DNA of 60,506 nt from Nonomuraea turkmeniaca (GCF_005889735.1 NZ_VCKY01000032.1:1-60506), one strand, 5' to 3'. Counted from the stretch's first letter, positions 33,901 through 42,630 are shown. Translations and numbers: made by a program. The notes: generated by a model not told the origin, from the sequence alone.

Positions 33901-36289
33901 TGGCGGTCTTGCCGTCGGGGGTCTTGACGGTCAGGACCACGCTGTAATCGCCCCCCTCCTCGTAGGTGAAGGTGGGGTTGGGGTCGGTGGAGTCGGTGTC
34001 ACCGTCTCCGTCGAGGTCCCAGGCGTAGGTGAGCGTCTTGCCGTCCGGGTCCCGGCTGCCCTCACTGGAGAACGTGACGGCCAGCGGCAGGGGCCCGTCG
34101 GTCTTGTCCGCCGTGGCACGGGCGATCGGCGGGCGGGTGCCCTTGGTGTACTCGATGCGGTAGATGCCGGAGTCGGCGTTGTCGCCGCCGAAGCCGGAGC
34201 CCCACTCGATCATGTACAGGGCGCCGTCGGGGCCGAACTTCATGTCCATCGGCTTCTTGAAGGACAGGGAGCCGAGGATCGGGTTCATCTCGACGAGTTT
34301 GCTGCCGTTCTCGTCGAGCTGGAACGACCACACCTTGTCGTTGTTCCACTCTCCGAAGACGGCCTTGCCGTCCCAGTACGCCGGCCACTTCACGTCCGAC
34401 TGCAGGTTCGGGTCGGAGCGGTAGACCGGGCCGCCCATCGGCGCGCCACCGTTCAGCTCCGGGAAGTTCTGCGGGTCGGCCGCGTAGTGGTACCAGATCG
34501 TCGCCGGAACCGCCGGCGGCAGGCTGGAGAGGCCGTCGTTGTTCGGCGAGTCGTTGGCCGGCGCGGCACAGTTGAACGGCGACCCCGACTGCTTGGTGGC
34601 GAAGTTGTAGTCGACGTACGGGGTGTTGTTGCCGACGCAGTACGGCCAGCCGTAGTTGCCCGGCTTCGAGACGAGGTTCCACTCGACCGTGTTCTGCGGA
34701 CCACGGGTGGCGCTCGCCGAGTTGGCGTCGGGGCCGTACTCACCGAGCATGATGTGGCCCGTCTTGGGGTCGAGACCTATGCGGAACGGGTTGCGGAAGC
34801 CCATGCCGTAGATCTCCGGCTTGGTCTTCGCCGTGCCCGGCGCGAACAGGTTGCCGGCCGGGATGGTGTAGGTGCCATCGGCCTCAGGGTGGATCCGCAG
34901 CAGCTTGCCGCTCAGGCTGTTGGTGTTGCCCGAGGTGCGCTGGGCGTCCCAGCTGGAGCGGCCGGACTGCTCGTCGATCGGCGTGTAGCCGTCGGAGGCG
35001 AACGGGTTGGTGTTGTCGCCCGTGCCCAGCCACAGATTGCCGGTCTTGGGGTCCATCACCATGCCGCCGCCGTGGTGGCAGCACTCGGCCCGCTGCACCG
35101 GGACGTCGAGAATCTTCTTCTCGCTCGTCATGTCCAGGGTGTCACCGGTGACGGTGAACCTGCTCAGCCGGTCGACGTTCGTGCCGGTGGGGGAGTAGTA
35201 GAGATACACCCAGTGGTTGGAGTCGAAGCCGGGGTCGAGCGCCAGCCCGAGCAGGCCGCTCTCGTTGGCGGTGAAGACGTTCAGCTTCGCCGCCGTCACC
35301 GTCCCGCCCGCAGGCTTGATGATCTTGACCTCGCCGAGCCGGTCGATGTAGAAGACCCGGCCGTCCTTGGCGACGTCCACCATCATCGGGTTCGACGTGT
35401 TGTCGTCGAGCGTGACCTTCTCGAAGCTGCTGCTCTGCGAGGCCGAGCAGTCAGCCTTGACCGCGCCGGAGGCGGTCTGGATGCCGCCGAGAAGCAGCTT
35501 CAGGAAGTTGGGCTCGCTGTAGTTCTCCTTGAGGTGGCCGAGCCCGGTGTACCACGAACGGCCGCCGTCGTAGTCCTGGCACCACGTGTTCGGGTGGTCG
35601 GCGCCCATCGTGGCGCCGGTGTAGGACTTCTCGTCCATCGACGTCAGGACGTGAACCGCGCTGCGCGGGTTGGCCTGGTAGTCGTACCACTCGTCGGTAC
35701 GGGACCAGGTCGTCGGGAGATCCTTGGTCGACGGGTGCGCCGGGTCCTCGACCTTGACCGTGGCCTGCTGGATCGCCGGGTGCTGCTTGAAGTACGCCCC
35801 GACCAGCTTGCCGTACCAGGCCCAGTTGTACCCGCTGTCGGCGGCGGCGTGGACGCCCACGAACCCGCCGCCGTTCTGTATGTACCGCTGGAAGGCGTCC
35901 TTCTGGGCCTGCGTGCCCAGCGGGTCACCGGTCGTGGACATGAAGACCACGGCCTGGTACTGCGCCAGGTTCTGGTCCGTGAACAGGGCGCTGTCCTCGG
36001 TGGTGTCGACCGCGAAGTTGTTCTCTTGGCCGAGTTTCTGCACGGCTGCGATTCCCTCGGGGATCGAGTCGTGCCGGAAGCCGGTCGTCTTCGAGAAGAC
36101 GAGCACCTTGAAGGCGGGCTCCGCCGCCGTAGCAGCGGCCTCCGCGCTCACGGGAGCCGCGAGGAGCGTGATGAGGGGGGCGACGAGGGCCATGGCCATC
36201 GTGGTCGCGGTTCGGCGTCTCGGGCGTCGTCCGCTTTCTGGCAGGGCCGCGTTGAGCAGCCTGGCCCACGTTCGATGACGTGGTGACAT
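30995..36289 (-). CDS. Giant secreted ThuA/sugar dehydrogenase/PKD/DUF1349 protein
   Basis: A 1764-residue secreted protein. The signal region (residues about 30-55, ending EAAATAAE) is followed by a ThuA-like domain (FKVLVFSKTTGFRHDSI, GVHAAADSGYNWAWYGKLVGAYF; about 60-290). A PQQ/SMP-30-type sugar-dehydrogenase propeller follows (about 310-740: HHGGGMVMDPKTGNLW, GEYGPDANS, YNWPY-like GNYGWPYCVG). Then come a PKD, a CBM6-like domain, a second PKD, two DUF1349-like lectin repeats (GDDDNYAKMVLQ and GDDDYVKLDF) and an OmpL47-like Ig repeat. ATG 36289 is preceded by GGAAGG. A ROK repressor lies upstream on the same strand. Likely roles are oxidation or binding of an external glycan. Confidence 0.85.
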   Translation of the reverse strand: MSPRHRTWARLLNAALPESGRRPRRRTATTMAMALVAPLITLLAAPVSAEAAATAAEPAFKVLVFSKTTGFRHDSIPEGIAAVQKLGQENNFAVDTTEDSALFTDQNLAQYQAVVFMSTTGDPLGTQAQKDAFQRYIQNGGGFVGVHAAADSGYNWAWYGKLVGAYFKQHPAIQQATVKVEDPAHPSTKDLPTTWSRTDEWYDYQANPRSAVHVLTSMDEKSYTGATMGADHPNTWCQDYDGGRSWYTGLGHLKENYSEPNFLKLLLGGIQTASGAVKADCSASQSSSFEKVTLDDNTSNPMMVDVAKDGRVFYIDRLGEVKIIKPAGGTVTAAKLNVFTANESGLLGLALDPGFDSNHWVYLYYSPTGTNVDRLSRFTVTGDTLDMTSEKKILDVPVQRAECCHHGGGMVMDPKTGNLWLGTGDNTNPFASDGYTPIDEQSGRSSWDAQRTSGNTNSLSGKLLRIHPEADGTYTIPAGNLFAPGTAKTKPEIYGMGFRNPFRIGLDPKTGHIMLGEYGPDANSASATRGPQNTVEWNLVSKPGNYGWPYCVGNNTPYVDYNFATKQSGSPFNCAAPANDSPNNDGLSSLPPAVPATIWYHYAADPQNFPELNGGAPMGGPVYRSDPNLQSDVKWPAYWDGKAVFGEWNNDKVWSFQLDENGSKLVEMNPILGSLSFKKPMDMKFGPDGALYMIEWGSGFGGDNADSGIYRIEYTKGTRPPIARATADKTDGPLPLAVTFSSEGSRDPDGKTLTYAWDLDGDGDTDSTDPNPTFTYEEGGDYSVVLTVKTPDGKTANASVAISAGNTRPTVSVNVPPNGAFFEFGDQVKFKVTVSDPEDGTIDCDKVQIQAILGHDSHPHPLDQLKGCEGTLQTQQVGHGEYDNLFYAIEASYTDGGAGGAKPLTGRGQVLLQPKRKQAEHFSQTGRVPDGKGTDAAGVQAETTTDTQGGNQHIAFVQDGDWWSFDPVNLSNITAIRLRASSGGAGGTVQVRAGNPETGTLVGSVDVTPTGGWQTFTDVTLDLTSPPTESGPLYFVVRKPASAADNAYLVNFNWVYFVGKGATDNERPAVTATATPATGVAPLKVDFKATATDPEGDPITYKWNIGVTGAPEPTTAEASYTYTAPGNYTAVVTVTDDKGASATAQVPVKVDAPATVCFTGRSDDFLGSQLNRDRWSVIRENQDLKVADGKLLIPTSTTDIYSTGGNTPNIVLQPAPSGAWTATAKLTLDARDAYQQAGLVIYGDDDNYAKMVLQARSTSGPNHASRIFQFIREENGSPNEVSQSNTADLGDSYPDTVYVRFISDGTNITAHYSSDGTTFTAMPQTKPLAGIANPKIGLLSLAGANHPVVDASFDWFHITPDDKATAPDPDDEFAGTALDACRWNAVVRPDATAARVGNGKLELDTTAGDIYGTTNSGPKNFILQTAPSGDWTLETKLDASALNERYQQGGLMVYAGDDDYVKLDFLTTNAAGSAAARSIELRSEVGGTVQSPQPQVNNLTSGVWWLRLKKAGTTFTGSYSSDGQTWTDLSATVANTAVATGAKVGVYTIGTTQSASKTVTFDYFHLTNGGSDEDETPPVTTATTDPEQPAGGTFTGPVSVTLKATDEAGGSGVDKTEYQLDGGGWTAYTAPVTVTGDGQHELNYRSADKAGNVEEAKTLTLTISAPAPQVKLTVSASSRCIGTSAYVAVTAVNGSDVPSTVTLTTPFGSKTVADVAPGKQAYQSFNSRAGQIDAGTVAVKGTATIGGEQVTSSYDATYPALSCR

Positions 36290-36405
36290 GAAAACCCTTC
36301 CTGACCGGGGGGACGTCAGGCGCGCGCCGCCGCGCTTGTTGCCACTTTGGTGGTAGCGGATGTTGCGGGTTGCTGGAGGGTGCCGTCTCCAGGTCTGTGG
36401 GGCCG

Positions 36406-37695
36406 TCAGTGAGGTGCCGGCCTGGGGAGCGAGTCCGTGATCGTCGTCGGGTCGTCGATGAGGTGGTTCACCACCATGCTCGCGGCGCCGCGGGAGGCGG
36501 CGCCGAAGCCGAGCGTGGAGGCGACGAATCGGCACGGGGCGGCGGGAGCGGCCACCACGAGCCGTTGCAGCTGATCTTGCGCGTGCGGTAGCAGCCACTG
36601 GGCCAGTGAGGCGAAGTAGCCGCCGATGACGATCACTCGCGGGTTGAACAGGTTGGCCAGGATCGAGCCGCCGAGCCCGAGCCACTCGCCGACCTGTGCC
36701 ACCGCCATCATCATCCGCCGGTCTCCCGAGGCCAGGCCCCTGGCGATGTCGGCCACCCGTTCGCCGGGATCGGGACCCGGCATGCCGGGCAACCCGTACG
36801 CCTGCTCGGGCATGGCCGCGCGGACGAGTGCGGCCAGGCCGACCTTGGTCTCCCAGCAGCCGATGCGGCCACAGCCGCACTGGTCGCCGTTCGGGTCGAC
36901 CCGCAGATGTCCGACCTCGCCGGAGAATCCGTCCGCTCCGCGCAGCAGTTCGCCGCCGGAGATGATGCCGCCGCCGACGCCCACCTCTCCGGTGAGATAG
37001 ACCAGGTGGGGCGTGCCGGCGGCGACGCCGGAGGTGTATTCGGCCAGGGCGGCGAGGTTCGCATCGTTGTCCACCCATACCGGCACGCGCGCCCGGCCGA
37101 GTACGGCGCCCAGCCGCTCGGCCAAGGGCAGGTCGCGCCAGTGGAGGTTCGGTGCGAGTGTCACGACGCCGCGTGTCACGTCCACGAGTCCGGGGACGGC
37201 CACCGCGATGCCGGTCGGCACCGCTCCGGCCCGCCGCATCGCCTCCACGGCCTCCTTGGCCACGAGCCCGAGCCGGCGCACGGCGCTGTCCGGGCCGCTG
37301 CCCATCGCGTCGTGGACCACCCGGCGCTCGACCAGGCTCCGGCCGCTCAGGTCGGTGCCGTGGACCGCGATGTAGTCGACGTTGATCTCCATGCCCAGGG
37401 CGCCGACGTGCGCGCCGTGCAGCGCCACCGCCCGTCTGGGACGCCCGATCGCGCCCACGTGCTCGACACCGACCTCCCGCACCAGCCGCCGTTCCAGGAG
37501 CTCTGCCATGAGGTTGGAGACGGTGGCCCGGTGCAGCCCGGTCGCCTGCGCGATCTCGGCACGGGACAGGGATCTGTGGTCGCGCAGCTCGCGCAGCACC
37601 ACCGAGAGGTTCGCCCGGCGCAGCGTGGCGGAACCCGTCGGCGCGGTGCCGCCCGGGGCGCGGGAGCGGGACGCCCTGTACGTCACCAGCACCAC
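36406..37695 (-). CDS. ROK-family transcriptional repressor
   Basis: A 429-residue NagC/XylR-type repressor. The winged helix is at about 25-90 (LSRAEIAQATGLHRATVSNLMAELLERRLV). The ROK sugar-kinase-like domain has [12 protein letters not shown], the [13 protein letters not shown] loop and the zinc motif CGCGRIGCWE. It is closely paralogous to the divergent ROK gene at 37928. The secreted sugar-binding gene follows 116 bp downstream, on the same strand, so it is the likely target. The sugar effector is unknown. Confidence 0.92.
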   Translation of the reverse strand: MVLVTYRASRSRAPGGTAPTGSATLRRANLSVVLRELRDHRSLSRAEIAQATGLHRATVSNLMAELLERRLVREVGVEHVGAIGRPRRAVALHGAHVGALGMEINVDYIAVHGTDLSGRSLVERRVVHDAMGSGPDSAVRRLGLVAKEAVEAMRRAGAVPTGIAVAVPGLVDVTRGVVTLAPNLHWRDLPLAERLGAVLGRARVPVWVDNDANLAALAEYTSGVAAGTPHLVYLTGEVGVGGGIISGGELLRGADGFSGEVGHLRVDPNGDQCGCGRIGCWETKVGLAALVRAAMPEQAYGLPGMPGPDPGERVADIARGLASGDRRMMMAVAQVGEWLGLGGSILANLFNPRVIVIGGYFASLAQWLLPHAQDQLQRLVVAAPAAPCRFVASTLGFGAASRGAASMVVNHLIDDPTTITDSLPRPAPH

Positions 37696-37893
37696 CTGCC
37701 CCTTTGTTTGTCTCTGAGATCAATTAATCAGGGTTGTAACACGGCGATGTCAGACCACGCACCCCTCAAATCCGTAACGAGTTGGCATCGCTCACTTCCG
37801 TGCACTTCAGCCACTTTTCTCGCTCGGTTATCGGAACGTTATGCAAGTTACGAACGATTTAATACTTGTGCTCGCAGGAACTCGTGCTTTTAA

Positions 37894-37911
37894 TTCGGCT
37901 AGCCATCCGAA
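37894..37911. promoter_or_regulatory. Short inverted repeat between the ROK genes
   Basis: TTCGG-N8-CCGAA sits just upstream of the second ROK gene's ribosome site, within the 232-bp divergent region. It is AT-rich compared with its neighbours. The arms are only 5 bp, so it is a weak operator candidate. Confidence 0.3.
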
Positions 37912-37927
37912 CTAATCGAGGAGGAGC

Positions 37928-39250
37928 GTGGACCACAGCCGGCCCGACGGCCACACGACCGACTCGATGGGTCGCGGCGGATCCGCGGGAGTTCCCGCGG
38001 ATCAGGCCACCGTGCGCCGTTCCAACCTCGCCCTCGTGCTCCGTCACGTCAGCGCGCGCGGCCCGTGCACGCGGTCGGCCGTCGCCGCCGCGACCGGGTT
38101 GAACAAGGCCACCGTCACGAGTTTGGTGAGCGAGTTACAGGCGCGCGGACTGGTCAAGGAGATGGGGCCGCAGCACGCGGGCTCCGTCGGCCGCCCGGGT
38201 GTCGCACTCGGCCTGGACGGCTCCCAGGTCGGCGCCCTCGGCATGGAAGTCAACGTCGACTACATCGCCGCGATCGCCACCGACCTGGCCGGCAGAGTGA
38301 TCATCGACAGGCGCATCGGTTTCGACGCCATGGGCTCCGGCCCGGAACGCTCACTGAGCGAGCTGGCCCGCATGGCCGAGAGGATCGTCGCCGACCTGGA
38401 CCGGCTCGGGGTCACGCCGGCCGGGATCATCGTGGCCGTCCCCGGCCTGATCGACACCACCACCGGCATCGTCGTCGTCGCCCCGAACCTCGGCTGGCGC
38501 GGGGTGGCGGTGGCGGAGTGGCTGTCCCAGGCGAATATCGCCGGAGACATCCCCGTCACGGTGGACAACGACGCCAACCTCGCCGCCCTGGCCGAGTACA
38601 CCTCGGGCGTCGCGGCCGGCACCTCCGACCTGGTCTACCTCACAGGCGAGGTCGGCGTCGGCGGCGGCGTCATCTCCGGCGGCCGCCTGCTGAGCGGAGC
38701 GGACGGATTCGCGGGGGAGGTCGGCCACGTCATGATCGATCCCTCCGGCGAGCCGTGCCGCTGCGGCCGGGTCGGCTGCTGGGAGACCAAGGTCGGGCTG
38801 GCCGCGCTGGTCCGCATGGCCACACCTGACCGCGCGTACGGTGCCGGCCCGCAACTCGTCCGCGACCCGGAGGAGCGGCTGGCCGAGATCGAGCAGCGAC
38901 GAGCCCAAGGAGACCCTCGCGTCGACGCCGCCGTCGCGGAGGTGGGCCGGTGGCTCGGCATCGGGGCGGCCATGCTGGTCAACCTCTTCAACCCACGGGT
39001 GATCGTGCTGGGCGGGTACTTCGCGCGGCTCGCCGACCTGCTCATCCCCGCGGCCCACCAGGCGTTGGCACGCCTGGGCATGAGCAACGCCGTCGAACGC
39101 TGCCGGTTCGTCGCCTCCGACCTCGGTTTCGGCGCCGCCTCACGCGGAGCGGCCGGAGTCGTCGTCGAACGAGCGCTGTCCGACCCCACAAGCATCTCGA
39201 TCCGAATGCCTCCCACCATCGGGGTTATCGAGGGAACCCCCATGGCCTGA
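37928..39250 (+). CDS. ROK-family transcriptional repressor, second paralogue
   Basis: A 440-residue ROK repressor with the same layout as the product of 36406-37695: winged helix ([29 protein letters not shown]), [32 protein letters not shown] and zinc motif [10 protein letters not shown]. The start GTG 37928 follows GAGGAG. It may control the sugar ABC/isomerase operon that begins at 39600, now truncated. The two repressors share a divergent promoter region and long identical stretches, indicating an ancient duplication. Confidence 0.92.
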   Translation: MDHSRPDGHTTDSMGRGGSAGVPADQATVRRSNLALVLRHVSARGPCTRSAVAAATGLNKATVTSLVSELQARGLVKEMGPQHAGSVGRPGVALGLDGSQVGALGMEVNVDYIAAIATDLAGRVIIDRRIGFDAMGSGPERSLSELARMAERIVADLDRLGVTPAGIIVAVPGLIDTTTGIVVVAPNLGWRGVAVAEWLSQANIAGDIPVTVDNDANLAALAEYTSGVAAGTSDLVYLTGEVGVGGGVISGGRLLSGADGFAGEVGHVMIDPSGEPCRCGRVGCWETKVGLAALVRMATPDRAYGAGPQLVRDPEERLAEIEQRRAQGDPRVDAAVAEVGRWLGIGAAMLVNLFNPRVIVLGGYFARLADLLIPAAHQALARLGMSNAVERCRFVASDLGFGAASRGAAGVVVERALSDPTSISIRMPPTIGVIEGTPMA

Positions 39251-39317
39251 TCGCCACACCCACCCTGACCGGCGTGTCCGCCACGCGGTCCGATCTACCC
39301 GCCTGCTCCCTGAACCT

Positions 39318-39410
39318 CCCGTCCGCCTGACCGTCCTGCTCCGCGCCGCCTCGGCACCTCCCGCCCATCCCGCGTGCCGCGGTCATGGGGCACGCGGTCA
39401 GGCGGACGGG
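39318..39410. repeat. Spaced 16-bp inverted repeat in the gap before the sugar operon
   Basis: CCCGTCCGCCTGACCG (39318-39333) and its exact complement (39395-39410) are separated by 61 bp. Related CGCCTGA/TCAGGCG elements recur at about 39460-39570. They may be operators for the ROK regulator or an intrinsic terminator; this is inferred. The rest of 39251-39599 has no coding signal. Confidence 0.55.
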
Positions 39411-39599
39411 AAGTCCCCGTGCCCCTTTTCCCGTGCCCTTTTCCCACCCAGAACGTCCCGCCCGCCTGATCGGTCATCCGGAGCCGCACCGGCACCGTTC
39501 ACGCCGACCTCGGTGCCGTCGCGGCGGTGCCAACCGGCGCCGTCAGGCGGGCGGGGCCATCAGGCGGGCACGGCCACACCGAACCGAGGGAGGCCCCCT

Positions 39600-39822
39600 G
39601 TGTCGCGGTCACCGTCCGACGCGTCATCTCTGCTGGTGATGCGAGGAATCGTCGAACAGTTCCCCGGCGTGCGCGCTCTGGACGGTGTGGACCTCGAGGT
39701 CAGGGCCGGAGAGGTGCACTGCCTGCTCGGCCAGAACGGCGCCGGGAAGTCCACGCTCATCAAGATCCTTTCCGGTGCCCACGAGCCCGACGAGGGCGAG
39801 GTCCTGCTGGACGGCTCAGCGA
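39600..39822 (+). pseudogene. Sugar ABC transporter ATPase, truncated after Walker A
   Basis: The start GTG 39600 follows AGGGAGG. It encodes the first ~74 residues of an RbsA/MglA-type ATPase: [18 protein letters not shown], Walker [11 protein letters not shown], then [17 protein letters not shown]. Similarity stops abruptly and passes into an isomerase. The rest of the ATPase, permease and binding protein genes are absent. Confidence 0.75.
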
Positions 39823-40588
39823 CCACCCCATCGACGAGCGCCACAAGGGCATCCTGCCCGCCCGCATCTGGGGCGACGGCGAGCCCGAAGGCGTACGGCG
39901 GCGCGCAGCCGAAGAGATCAAGAACACCGCCCGCGCGGCGGCCGCGCTCGGCGTCACGACCGTCGTCGGCTTCACCGGCTCGTCGATCTGGCACACGCTG
40001 GCGATGTTCCCGCCGGTGCCCCCGTCGATGATCGAGGCGGGGTACGCCGACTTCGCCGACCGGTGGAATCCGATCCTCGACGTCTTCGACGAGGTCGGGG
40101 TGCGCTTCGCCCACGAGGTGCACCCCAGCGAGATCGCCTACGACTACCACACCACCGTGCGGACGCTGGAGGCCATCGGGCACCGGCCGGCATTCGGCCT
40201 GAACTGGGATCCCTCGCACATGGTGTGGCAGGACCTGGACCCGGCGAACTTCATCCTCGACTTCGCCGACCGGATCTACCACGTGGACTGCAAGGACGCG
40301 CGCGTGGCCACCCGCGACGGACGGCGCGGCCGCCTGTCCTCCCACCTGGCCTGGGCCGACCCCCGGCGCGGCTGGGACTTCGTGTCCACCGGCCGGGGCG
40401 ACGTGCCGTGGGAGGCGTGCTTCCGTGCGCTCAACCACATCGGCTACGACGGCCCGATCTCCATCGAGTGGGAGGACGCGGGCATGGACCGGCTGCACGG
40501 CGCGCCGGAATCCCTTGCCTACATCCGTTCCCTCAACGCCATCACCCCACCGGCCGCGGCCTTCGACGCCGCTTTCTCCTCTGAGTAA
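39823..40588 (+). pseudogene. Sugar phosphate isomerase/epimerase, 5' end deleted
   Basis: The C-terminal ~250 residues of a TIM-barrel isomerase/epimerase: [87 protein letters not shown]-like [11 protein letters not shown] and [12 protein letters not shown]. Metal ligands E, D, H and E seem present, but the first ~100 residues are missing. It is out of frame with the ATPase stub, so it has no normal start. MIPS follows 55 bp later. Confidence 0.75.
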
Positions 40589-40643
40589 CAGCTCATGCCG
40601 GGGGCATCCCATCGTCCCGGCGAACGATAGCGAGAGGAGACAG

Positions 40644-41795
40644 ATGACAACCGGAGTATGGCTGATCGGAGCACGAGGATCGGTCGCCGTCACCAGCGTG
40701 CTCGGGGCGCTGGCGGTGCGGGCGGGCCTGGCCGATTCGACCGGATGCGTCCTGGAGACGCCCGGACTGCACAGCGACGCCCTCCCCGGCATAGGGGAGC
40801 TGGTCTTCGGCGGCCACGACATCTCCTCGATCCCCCTGGACAAGAAGGCCGCCGCGCTGGCCGAGGCGGGAATCGTTCCTGCCCGGCTGGCCGGGGCCGT
40901 GCGGGACGCGCTGTCCGGGGTCGAGCAGGACGTACGGCCCCTGCCGGTCCGCGACACCCAGGCCGAGGTCGCGGACGCCATCGGCGCCGACCTGGACCGC
41001 TTCCGCCGGCGGCACCAGCTGGACCGCGTCGTCGTGATCAACGTGTCGAGCACCGAACCCGCGCCGCGACCGCATCCCGCCCACACCGATCTCGACGCGC
41101 TGCGGGCCGCGCTGCACGGCCCGGAGCCCGTCCTGCCGCCCAGCGCCCTGGCCGCCTACGCCGCCCTGCGAGCCGGCTGCCCGTACGTCGACTTCACGCC
41201 CTCCACCGGCGCCCGCCTGCCCGCCCTCGACACCCTGGCCAGAAAGGAGCGGCTCCCGTACGCGGGCCACGACGGCAAGACCGGTGAGACGCTGGTCAAG
41301 TCGGTGCTCGCTCCGATGTTCGCCCTGCGCAACCTGAAGGTGCGCACCTGGTCCGGGATCAACCTGCTGGGCGGCGGCGACGGCGCGAACCTGGCCGAGC
41401 CGGCGGCCAACGCGGCCAAGTCCGCCAGCAAACAGCGTGTGCTCGCCGAGACGCTCGGCTACGTCCCGCAGGGCGACACCCGGATCGATTTCGTCGAGGA
41501 CCTCGACGACTTCAAGACCGCCTGGGACCTGATCTCCTTCGAAGGCTTCCTCGGAATCCGCATGCGCATGGAGTTCACCTGGCACGGCTGCGACTCGGCG
41601 CTGGCCGCGCCGCTGGTCCTGGATCTGGCGCGGCTGACCGCGGCCGCTCACCGAGCCGGGCGCACGGGCCCGCTCACCGAACTGGCCTTCTTCTTCAAGG
41701 ACCCCCTCGGAGAAGTGCCGCACGGGCTGGCGGAGCAGTGGCAGGCGTTGCGGGCCGCGGTCGACGCGCTCGGCTCGTCGGGGGAGGGGCGGTGA
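40644..41795 (+). CDS. Myo-inositol-1-phosphate synthase-like protein
   Basis: A 383-residue NAD-dependent enzyme of the MIPS fold, which makes inositol phosphate from glucose 6-phosphate. The Rossmann start is GVWLIGARGSVAVTS. The conserved catalytic region has PYAGHDGKTGETLVKSVLAPMF and INLLGGGDGANL, then the end HGCDSALAAPLVLDLARL. It follows GAGAGGAG. The subfamily is found beside UbiA-type prenyltransferases in actinobacterial ebo-like clusters, and the next gene is a UbiA stub. The gene itself is intact, but its neighbours are not. Confidence 0.85.
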   Translation: MTTGVWLIGARGSVAVTSVLGALAVRAGLADSTGCVLETPGLHSDALPGIGELVFGGHDISSIPLDKKAAALAEAGIVPARLAGAVRDALSGVEQDVRPLPVRDTQAEVADAIGADLDRFRRRHQLDRVVVINVSSTEPAPRPHPAHTDLDALRAALHGPEPVLPPSALAAYAALRAGCPYVDFTPSTGARLPALDTLARKERLPYAGHDGKTGETLVKSVLAPMFALRNLKVRTWSGINLLGGGDGANLAEPAANAAKSASKQRVLAETLGYVPQGDTRIDFVEDLDDFKTAWDLISFEGFLGIRMRMEFTWHGCDSALAAPLVLDLARLTAAAHRAGRTGPLTELAFFFKDPLGEVPHGLAEQWQALRAAVDALGSSGEGR

Positions 41796-41802
41796 CGACA
41801 CG

Positions 41803-41910
41803 GTGACGGCGCTCCGCGATCTGATCGAGCTGGTCCGGGCACCGGCCGCGCTGTCGGTACCCGGCGACGTGATCGCCGGGGCGGCCATCGGCGGGGCGCC
41901 GTTCTCAAGG
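41803..41910 (+). pseudogene. UbiA-type prenyltransferase N-terminal stub
   Basis: GTG 41803 encodes VTALRDLIELVRAPAALSVPGDVIAGAA, the typical start of SCO3242/EboC-like prenyltransferases. It then loses similarity. No Asp-rich motif or membrane helices remain. It follows the MIPS gene closely and was cut by a transposable element. Confidence 0.55.
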
Positions 41911-41964
41911 CTTGATCGCGAGACCGCCGTAGGCCCAGGCGTGGCCGCCGGGAATCTGTTCCTG

Positions 41965-42093
41965 GTATTCGCGGCCTGCCGCGTCGCCGACCAACTCGCC
42001 GAGGCCACCAGCGAGGCCTTCACCCAGCATCCGGACGCGGCCATCATCACCAGCTTCCCAGGGCTGGCCGACCTCACCGGGGGCGTTGCCTGA
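41965..42093 (+). pseudogene. IS110-family transposase fragment
   Basis: In the same open frame the UbiA stub passes into RVADQLAEATSEAFTQHPDAAIITSFPGLADLTGG. This matches the C-terminal transposase_20 region of IS110/IS111 (P-D-A-x-I-I-x-S-x-P-G-L). Only about 35 codons are left. Confidence 0.65.
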
Positions 42094-42294
42094 GTCGGGC
42101 TGCCGGACGTTGTGAGCAGGAGCGCCGTTGGTCGCTCAGCGGGAGTGCCCGCCCGTGCCGCGGTGGCCGAGTTCGGTGAGGGCGCGGTCGAGGATGTCGG
42201 CGAAGAAGTCGGCGCCGGCGGGGTCGATGCGGGCTTGGCCGGTTGCGTACATTTCCGCGGAACCTCATCAGGGGTTGTGCAGGCGGGTGATCAC
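42094..42294. other. Relic spacer
   Basis: A 38-codon minus-strand frame (42136-42252; ends ADILDRALTELGHRGTGGHSR) looks protein-like but is not recognised. Nothing else is supported. Confidence 0.35.
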
Positions 42295-42600
42295 ATGCCG
42301 GGTGGTTGGGAGACTCTCGGGCTGGCGGGCGATCCTGCTCCGGGGGATCCGGTCCAGGTGCGGGCGCTGGCGACGCGTCTGTTGGAGCAGGCGAAGCCGG
42401 CCGAGGACAACACGGCCCGGCTGAACGGGGTGTCGGGCAACAGTTCGGCGTTGAACATGCGCGGCGATTACGCGGTCAAGTACGCCGAGGCGCTGCAGAC
42501 GCTGCCAGGTGAGCGGGCCAAGCTGGGTAAGGCCTATCGCGGCGCGGGTACCGCGTTGAGCACCTACGCGGGCAGTAGTGCGCCCAGGGCTCGAACCTGA
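42295..42600 (+). pseudogene. Truncated polymorphic-toxin N-terminal (WXG-like) domain
   Basis: ATG 42295 encodes about 95 residues: GWETLGLAGDPAPGDPVQVRALA, AEDNTARLNGVSGNSSALNMRGDYAVKYAEAL and YRGAGTALSTYAG. This is the helical head of large actinobacterial toxins thought to use a type VII-like secretion route. The frame stops in the tRNA-like fragment, so the toxin and immunity genes are missing. Confidence 0.55.
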
Positions 42601-42630
42601 AACCTACGGATGGGAAGTCCGTGGTTTGAG
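42575..42630 (-). other. tRNA-like fragment (T arm and anticodon arm only)
   Basis: Read on the minus strand it has a T arm (TCAGG, loop TTCGAGC, CCTGG) and a 5-bp anticodon stem (ACGGA/TCCGT) with loop CTTCCCA. The D arm and 5' acceptor strand cannot be paired, and position 37 would be C, so it is not a working tRNA. It may be an attachment-site remnant. Confidence 0.35.

Noticed and set aside
33431..36286. A 951-codon plus-strand open frame
   Set aside because: It lies opposite the giant ThuA/propeller gene, which has clear domains. High GC leaves long antisense frames open.
36290..37723. Upstream extension of the giant gene's open frame
   Set aside because: It overlaps the ROK gene in another frame; the signal peptide and ribosome site place the start at 36289.
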